This document shows, one piece after another, positions 58,878 to 64,000 of a DNA stretch of 64,000 nucleotides. Source of the DNA: QHXQ01 sp036389395 (GTDB lineage: Bacteria > Acidobacteriota > Blastocatellia > Pyrinomonadales > Pyrinomonadaceae); assembly GCA_036389395.1 (NCBI GenBank), contig DASVPY010000065.1:1-64000 (forward strand), given 5' to 3'. Each line of letters opens with the position of its first letter. The stretch's first letter is position 1. Both the position numbers and the translations under genes were made by a program. The notes beneath the pieces were generated by a model that was given only the letters and a program-made list of their open reading frames with translations, did not search any database and was not told the origin of the DNA.

Positions 58878-60290
58878 TCACAGCCTTCTTAACTCGTCAC
58901 TCGTCACTGTCGTTTCATAGCCCGCGCCCGTCCACGCGCTCGTGCCGCCGGTGACGTTGAGCAGGCGGGCGAAGCCGCGGCGCGCGAGGATGGAGGTGGC
59001 GGCGCTGGAACGGTAGCCGCCTGCGCAGATGACTGCGAGCGTGCGCGCGGGGTCGAGTGACAGTTCGTCGAGTTGGCGCTCCAACTGCGCGAGCGGGGCG
59101 TGGCGCGCGCGTGGCACGTGCCCGCCCGCGTATTCGGGCGCGCGCCGCACGTCGAGGACTTGCACGTCCGTGCGCGTCTCGATCAACTCCTTCAACTCGG
59201 CGACCGAGATTTGCGGCACGACGGCGACCGCGCGGCCCGCCTCGCGCCACGCCGCAACGCCGCCGCGCAGATAGCCGCGCACGTCTTCCAGCCCCACGCG
59301 CGCCAGCCGCGTCCGCGCCTCGCCCACCTGCGCCTCCGTCTCCGCCACGAGCACGACGGGCGTGCTCAAAGGGATGAGGCTCCCCGCCCACAGCGCGAAC
59401 TGGCCGGCGAGACCTACGTTGAGCGCGCCGGGCACGTGCCCCGCGCCGAACTCTGCGGCCGGGCGCACGTCTAAAACCAACGCGCCCTGCGCCGTCTCGC
59501 GCTCGACCTCTGCGGGCGTGAGCGCGACGGGCGGCGGCAACTCGGTCAGGGCGGGCGCGCCCGCGCGGTTGATCTCGGCGTCGCGGGCGAAGTAGGCGGG
59601 CTGCTCCGGCAGGTCGGTCGTCATCAGGCGGACGAACTCGGCGCGCGCCATCGGCTGCAAGGCGTAGTTGCAGCGCCGTTGCTGCCCGATGGTCGAAGAA
59701 GTCTCCTTCGACATGTTGCGCCCGCACATCGAACCAGCGCCGTGCGCCGGGTAGACCTCGACCGCGTCGTCCAGCCGCAGCAGTTTGTCGTGCAGGCTGT
59801 CGTAGAGCATCCCCGCCATCATCTCCGAGGTGTAGCCGCGCGCGCCCGCGAGATCAGGCCGGCCCACGTCGCCGATGAACAGCGTGTCGCCCGTCAAGAC
59901 CTTCTGCGGCTGATCGGAAACCTCCGTGTCTACGACGACGAGCGAGATGCCTTCGGGCGTGTGCCCCGGCGTCTCAAGGACGCGGAGCACGACTTTGCCG
60001 ACGCGCAACTCGTCGCCGTCCTTGACGGCGCGGTGCGCGACGGCCGCGCCCGCCCGCGCGCCGAAGACGATCTCCGCGCCCGTGCGCGCCGCCAGTTCCT
60101 TGTGCCCGCTGACGAAGTCGGCGTGCAGGTGCGTCTCGACGACGTACTTGACGCGGCAGCCCTGCGCTTCAGCCTCCGCGACGTACTGCTCCACGTCGCG
60201 CTGCGGATCGACGACCGCCGCCTCCGCATCCGAACAGATCAGGTACGAGGCGTGCGCGAGACAGCCCAGGTAGAACTGCTTAAAGTACAT
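58878..60290 (-). CDS. MBL-fold persulfide dioxygenase-like protein with two rhodanese domains
   Basis: A 470-residue sulfur enzyme. The metallo-beta-lactamase domain (1-245) has H54-x-H56-x-D58 (THLHADFVSG), ETPGHTPEG and TGDTLFIGDVGR, as in ETHE1-like persulfide dioxygenases. Rhodanese 1 (about 265-355) has PVVLVAETE where the active Cys loop should be, so it is inactive. Rhodanese 2 (about 365-465) has C422 (ICAGGYRSS) and is likely active. Predicted role: oxidising persulfide and moving sulfane sulfur. It sits beside the sulfate importer. The last residues TVTSDEL come from a GTGACGA repeat arm (58891-58909). Start ATG 60290. Confidence 0.92.
   Translation of the reverse strand: MYFKQFYLGCLAHASYLICSDAEAAVVDPQRDVEQYVAEAEAQGCRVKYVVETHLHADFVSGHKELAARTGAEIVFGARAGAAVAHRAVKDGDELRVGKVVLRVLETPGHTPEGISLVVVDTEVSDQPQKVLTGDTLFIGDVGRPDLAGARGYTSEMMAGMLYDSLHDKLLRLDDAVEVYPAHGAGSMCGRNMSKETSSTIGQQRRCNYALQPMARAEFVRLMTTDLPEQPAYFARDAEINRAGAPALTELPPPVALTPAEVERETAQGALVLDVRPAAEFGAGHVPGALNVGLAGQFALWAGSLIPLSTPVVLVAETEAQVGEARTRLARVGLEDVRGYLRGGVAAWREAGRAVAVVPQISVAELKELIETRTDVQVLDVRRAPEYAGGHVPRARHAPLAQLERQLDELSLDPARTLAVICAGGYRSSAATSILARRGFARLLNVTGGTSAWTGAGYETTVTSDELRRL
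58891..58909. repeat. Single GTGACGA heptamer arm inside the MBL gene end
   Basis: ACTCGTCACTCGTCACTGT reads as two and a half heptamers, the same unit as the hairpin at 20020-20166. It is within the last codons of the MBL-rhodanese reading frame (minus strand VTSDE). No complementary arm lies nearby. Confidence 0.8.
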
Positions 60291-60448
60291 GGTAGGCGAC
60301 TCCTGACGGGGGCACTGACTTAAACGAGCTGTGTGTCTTGACGCGCGGCGCGCGCGAGGATTCTATGCGCGCGCGGGCGCGTAAGACAACAGCGCAACGA
60401 TGGCATATGCTGTCAACATTCGTGCGTGTGCCCTTTTTCACAAACAGT

Positions 60449-60456
60449 GTTACAAT
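60449..60456 (+). promoter_or_regulatory. GTTACAAT element, candidate -10 for the P450 gene
   Basis: The same GTTACAAT core is found before pepP and bcp. It would give a leader of about 35 nt before the P450 ATG. No convincing -35 is present at 16-18 bp. Confidence 0.35.
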
Positions 60457-60497
60457 CTGGCCGAACCAGCGGGCAGCTCTCTCGGAGGCACACGCAG

Positions 60498-61847
60498 ATG
60501 GCCAGTGAGCAAACGCACGCGCCGGGCTTGAACCCGTTCGCCTTCTTCCGCCGCTTTCCAGACTTCCGCGACGACCCGCTCAACTTCATGTTCGACCTGG
60601 TGCGCCAGCACGGCCACGTCGTCCGCTTCCGCGGCGCGTGGGTGACGCACCAGATCACGCACCCGCGCGACATCGAACGCGTCCTGCAAACCAACGCGCA
60701 GAACTACCACAAGGGGCGCACGTTCAAACGCCTCCTGCCCATCACCGGCAACGGCCTGCTCGTCAGCGACGGCGACTTCTGGCGGCGACAGCGCCGGCTC
60801 GCGCAGCCCGCCTTCCAGCGCCAGCGCCTCGACGCGTACGCGCCCGCCATGACGGCCGCGACCGAGCAGATGCTCGCGCGCTGGCAGACCTTCGCCGCGC
60901 GCGGCGAGAGCTTCGACGTGGCGCGCGAGATGATGCGCCTGACCCTGCACATCATCGGGCTGACCATGTTCGGCACAGACCTGACCTCGGAAGCCGACGC
61001 CATCGCCCGCTCGCAGGACGTGGCGCGCGCCTTCTCGATCCGCCGCCTCTGGCAAGTCGTGCCCACGCCGATGAACTGGCCGACGCGCCGCAACCGCGAG
61101 TTCCGCCGCGCCTTCCAGGCGTCCGAGCGCGTCATCCTCGACATGATCGCGGCGCGGCGCAGCGGCGCGGTCAAGTCCGACGACCTGCTCTCGCGCCTCG
61201 TGCGCGCGACCGACGAGGAGACGGGCACAGGCATGACCGACGAACAACTGCGCGCCGAAGCCGTGACGTTCCTCGGCGCGGGCCACGAGACGACGGCCGT
61301 CGCGCTCGCGTGGCTGTGGTACTTGCTCGCGCAGCACGAAGACGCGGCGGCCGAGTTGCAGACTGAACTCCGCCGCGTGCTCGGCGGGCGCGCGCCGACC
61401 GTAGAGGACTTGCCGCAACTCCCCTACACGCTCCGCTGCATCGAGGAGACGATGCGCCTCTACCCGCCCGCCTGGGCCATGAGCCGCACGGCGCTCGGCC
61501 CCGATACGCTCGGCGGCTACCCCGTCGCGCCCAACTCCGAAGTGCTGATCCCCACTTACGTCACGCACCGCCACCCGGACTTCTGGCAAGAGCCTGACAG
61601 GTTCGACCCCGAACGCTTCACGCCCGCGGCCGCGGCCGCGCGCCCGCGCTACGCCTACTTCCCCTTCGGCGGCGGCCCGCGCCAGTGCATCGGCAACAAC
61701 TTCGCCCTGATCGAGATGCAACTCGTCGTCGCCTCAATCGCGCAACGCTTCCGCTTCCGCCTCGTCCCCGGTCATCGTGTGGTAGCTGATCCTTCGATCA
61801 CGCTACGCCCGCGTGACGGCGTGTGGGTGACGCTGCACGAAATCTGA
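60498..61847 (+). CDS. Cytochrome P450
   Basis: A 449-residue soluble P450 monooxygenase. The I-helix oxygen motif is GAGHETTA, the K-helix ExxR is EETMR, and the heme loop is FPFGGGPRQCIG with axial ligand C397. The sequence resembles CYP102/CYP4-like bacterial P450s that hydroxylate fatty acids or terpenes. No ferredoxin or reductase is adjacent, so the redox partner must come from elsewhere. Start ATG 60498 has CGGAGG 9 nt upstream. A GTTACAAT element at 60449-60456 may be its -10. Substrate unknown. Confidence 0.95.
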   Translation: MASEQTHAPGLNPFAFFRRFPDFRDDPLNFMFDLVRQHGHVVRFRGAWVTHQITHPRDIERVLQTNAQNYHKGRTFKRLLPITGNGLLVSDGDFWRRQRRLAQPAFQRQRLDAYAPAMTAATEQMLARWQTFAARGESFDVAREMMRLTLHIIGLTMFGTDLTSEADAIARSQDVARAFSIRRLWQVVPTPMNWPTRRNREFRRAFQASERVILDMIAARRSGAVKSDDLLSRLVRATDEETGTGMTDEQLRAEAVTFLGAGHETTAVALAWLWYLLAQHEDAAAELQTELRRVLGGRAPTVEDLPQLPYTLRCIEETMRLYPPAWAMSRTALGPDTLGGYPVAPNSEVLIPTYVTHRHPDFWQEPDRFDPERFTPAAAAARPRYAYFPFGGGPRQCIGNNFALIEMQLVVASIAQRFRFRLVPGHRVVADPSITLRPRDGVWVTLHEI

Positions 61848-61999
61848 GCGCCTGAAGTTTCCAGCGCGCTGCTGCTGGTGCTGAAGCTCGTCGCGCGCGG
61901 GCGTCAGTTCGCGCGCTTTCCCTTGACCCTTTCAAGTAGCCTTCCGTGAGGAGTATGCTCAAACGCGTGCCCGCCATCTCGCTGTGAGGTGATCTGATC

Positions 62000-64000
62000 G
62001 TGGCCCTCCCCGTCGGCTTAGGCTTCACTTCCTTGCGCCTCCTGCTCGGCCTGTTTGGCGTGGGCTACAGCCTGCTCGAAGCAGACTTCGGCCAAGGCGC
62101 GAGCATCTCCAACGAAATCCTGAAAAGTATTGCCGGCGGCACAGTCGGCAACGCGGCTTATGACTTGGTCAAGGGCGGCGGCGTCTCGGCGTGGGCGGCG
62201 ACGGCCAAACTGCTGCAAGCGGGCGACGGCGAAAACCTGAATCACGACCTGCAACGGGCGGCGCGGAAGGCGCAGTTGACCGCGACCCTGCTGGCTGTGC
62301 GGGCGTGTCTGGCGGAGACGAAGCGCGCGCACGCCAACCAAAAATCTTTGTGGGCCAAGGCGGCCGGCCTGCTTCGGGGCGACGAGGACGAACAATGGCT
62401 GAAGCAAGTCGCCAGGCTTTGGCAGCAGAAAATAGAGCGCCTGCCCAACGAAGTCCCGCCGCCCGTGGCCGAGCGCGAACAAATCATTGACCTGTTCGAC
62501 CCGGAATTGAACCTTGAGCCGACGGCCGCGCAGCAACATTTCGTCGCCAGGCTGAAGGAAGACGCGCTGGCAGAAATCCGCGCCGAGCAGTATTCGGTCT
62601 CGCCGCTGCCCGCGGCCGCCTACCAACTCCTGGAAGAAGCGATCAGAGAGGGCTGGAACGAGTTCGCGGCGGACACCGGCCACCTCACGGCGCTTAACCT
62701 GTCTCAGAGTCTCTACAAGCCCGAACAGAAAAGCGCGTTGGTGAGAACCGACAGGCAGTTTGATTGGTTCAGCCTCCTGTGCGGCTTTTTCAACGAGGAA
62801 TACAAGACCAACGGGCGCGTCGCACGGGCGATGCAGAAATACCTGCTGCTGGAGATTCGCGCGCAAGGCAAAGTCGTCACGAACAAGCAGGGGCTGCCCG
62901 TCGCGGCCGATGTCTTCCTCGCACACTTCCAGCAGTTCGGCGATTCTTTCGCGCGGCTCGAACAGTTGCTGACGCGGGTTGACGAAAAGCAGGACGAGAT
63001 ACTTGGCTACGTCAGTGATCTGGTTCGCGTCCAGGAATCGCTCGACCGCATAGACCAAAGGACGACGGGCATCGAACGCACCGTCGAAGACATTTACGAG
63101 TTAGAAAAAAGGCTGGCGTCTGACGTGGCCGCCATCAAGCAGGCGCGAGTCCATGAATACTTGGCGGCGCAGATGGTCGAACGGGCGGTGACGGGCGTGG
63201 TCGGCGACTTGATCGAGCGCGACCCGTTCTTCGTCGACCGCGAAGCCGAACAGGCGAGCCTGTTGCGCCGGCTGGCGGCGGGCGAGAAGATGCTGGTCGT
63301 CACGGCGACGAGCGGTTACGGCAAGACCTCGCTGGCGACCGAAGTCTTGCACGAGCTTGCGCCGCACGGCGAACTCAGAAGCGAAGTCGTGCAAGGCGTG
63401 CTGCTTTTCTACTGCCGCGAGAGCGGCCTCACGCTCCGCGACGTGTGCGTCAAAGCCGACCGGCTCGTCAGCCGAGGGCAGGCGCACGACCTGACGGCGA
63501 CTTACGACCTGTACAAGCAGGGCAAGCGGCCGCTGTCGGAAGTTCTCTCCGCGCTGTTGTCGGCTCTGAGCGCGGCGGGCAACGTCTGGCTGGTGTTCGA
63601 TAATTTTGAAACAATGCTCGACGGCGCGGGCGTGGCCGACGAAGAGCTGCGCACGTTCTTCGTGCAGGCGTTGCGGACGGCCAACCGGCTGCACTTCCTG
63701 CTCACGTCGCAGAAGCTCCCGCAGTTCGTGGGCGCGGCCGCGCCGGGCCGGCTGGACGTGAAGGAGTTGCCGGCAGACTTCGCCAAGAAGTTTCTCCGTG
63801 ATAAAGGCGCGGAACTGAAGGCGCGCGGCATTGATTGCGGTCTGGCGGAAGCCGACGAGCAGACGCTGGATCGCCTGCTGGCGAAAATAACCTCCGTGCC
63901 GATGGCGCTGGTCTCCTTCGCCGGCTACCTGGAGACGGCGCACCTCAAACACGGCACGGTCTTAACGGACGTGCTGGCCGACGAGCGCGTCTTCGCCGCC
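62000..64000 (+). CDS. STAND-type NTPase, candidate defence protein (3' end cut by window)
   Basis: An open frame of 667 codons from a GTG at 62000 (GAGGTGAT 6 nt upstream) to the window edge. Walker A is ATSGYGKT (436-443) and Walker B VWLVFDNFE (529-537), the NB-ARC/STAND pattern. It is preceded by ERDPFFVDREAEQASLLRRL, the usual entry to a STAND ATPase core. The N-terminal 330 residues contain a hydrophobic start (LGFTSLRLLLGLFGVGYSLL), a helical region of unknown family, and a probable coiled coil (about 340-400, RLEQLLTRVDEKQDEI). STAND proteins are sensors or switches in immunity, cell death or regulation. The effector and sensor domains after residue 667 are not visible, so the role is open. 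152 bp separate it from the P450. Confidence 0.85.
   Translation, partial: MALPVGLGFTSLRLLLGLFGVGYSLLEADFGQGASISNEILKSIAGGTVGNAAYDLVKGGGVSAWAATAKLLQAGDGENLNHDLQRAARKAQLTATLLAVRACLAETKRAHANQKSLWAKAAGLLRGDEDEQWLKQVARLWQQKIERLPNEVPPPVAEREQIIDLFDPELNLEPTAAQQHFVARLKEDALAEIRAEQYSVSPLPAAAYQLLEEAIREGWNEFAADTGHLTALNLSQSLYKPEQKSALVRTDRQFDWFSLLCGFFNEEYKTNGRVARAMQKYLLLEIRAQGKVVTNKQGLPVAADVFLAHFQQFGDSFARLEQLLTRVDEKQDEILGYVSDLVRVQESLDRIDQRTTGIERTVEDIYELEKRLASDVAAIKQARVHEYLAAQMVERAVTGVVGDLIERDPFFVDREAEQASLLRRLAAGEKMLVVTATSGYGKTSLATEVLHELAPHGELRSEVVQGVLLFYCRESGLTLRDVCVKADRLVSRGQAHDLTATYDLYKQGKRPLSEVLSALLSALSAAGNVWLVFDNFETMLDGAGVADEELRTFFVQALRTANRLHFLLTSQKLPQFVGAAAPGRLDVKELPADFAKKFLRDKGAELKARGIDCGLAEADEQTLDRLLAKITSVPMALVSFAGYLETAHLKHGTVLTDVLADERVFAA

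Noticed and set aside
60395..60420. Sigma-54-like TGGCATATGCTGTCA near the P450 gene
   Set aside because: The -12 half (TTGC) is missing at the required spacing.
62018..63058. Minus-strand open frame of 346 codons at the right end
   Set aside because: It lies opposite the STAND NTPase frame, which has a start site, Walker motifs and no stops.

Overview
This 64 kb window is high-GC chromosomal DNA, most likely from an Acidobacteriota bacterium. I infer a lineage near Blastocatellia/Pyrinomonadales from two large Oar-like TonB receptors with N-terminal carboxypeptidase-regulatory domains, a MoxR/DUF58/DUF4129/DUF4350/SpoIIM cluster, and many small secreted proteins of acidobacterial type. No rRNA, tRNA, CRISPR array, integrase or transposase was seen. 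Both window ends cut through a gene.

Layout. 1-6.6 kb: a truncated predicted lipoprotein, a tiny Cys-rich secreted protein, a DegP-type protease, an aldehyde dehydrogenase and alanine dehydrogenase. 6.8-17.6 kb: a DUF512 radical-SAM protein, then two TonB-dependent receptors around a small secreted protein. Each receptor gene has a near-perfect sigma-54 (-24/-12) promoter with paired repeats further upstream. 17.7-29 kb: the MoxR-type cluster (membrane protein, DUF4129, DUF4350, MoxR ATPase, DUF58, SpoIIM), split by two reverse-strand genes (membrane protein, zinc protease) that sit between palindromic repeats. 29-35.5 kb: GNAT and DUF6916 proteins, a fused FtcD, a PilZ protein, an array of ten 21-bp units, an alpha/beta hydrolase and a subtilase. 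35.9-42.6 kb: a secreted protein, a second aldehyde dehydrogenase, aminopeptidase P, Bcp peroxiredoxin and a prenyl synthase. 42.6-46.1 kb: a reverse operon MNT, HEPN, xseA, DUF2939-like, xseB, ispA, in which the HEPN protein lacks its RNase motif. 46-55 kb: VWA, DinB, M15 peptidase, L,D-transpeptidase, DUF445, a secreted two-domain protein and a GH47 mannosidase. 55-62 kb: a sulfate-type ABC transporter, an MBL/rhodanese sulfur enzyme and a cytochrome P450. 62 kb to the end: a truncated STAND-type NTPase that may be a defence gene.

The most striking non-coding feature is a dense set of long intergenic hairpins, about 18 in 64 kb. One class is built from CACAGAG-like units, a second from strictly heptameric units, a third from AAGGCGCAAAG-like units. 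They often fill the whole gap between genes, start at stop codons or touch start codons, and in two cases encode the C-terminus of an unrelated protein.
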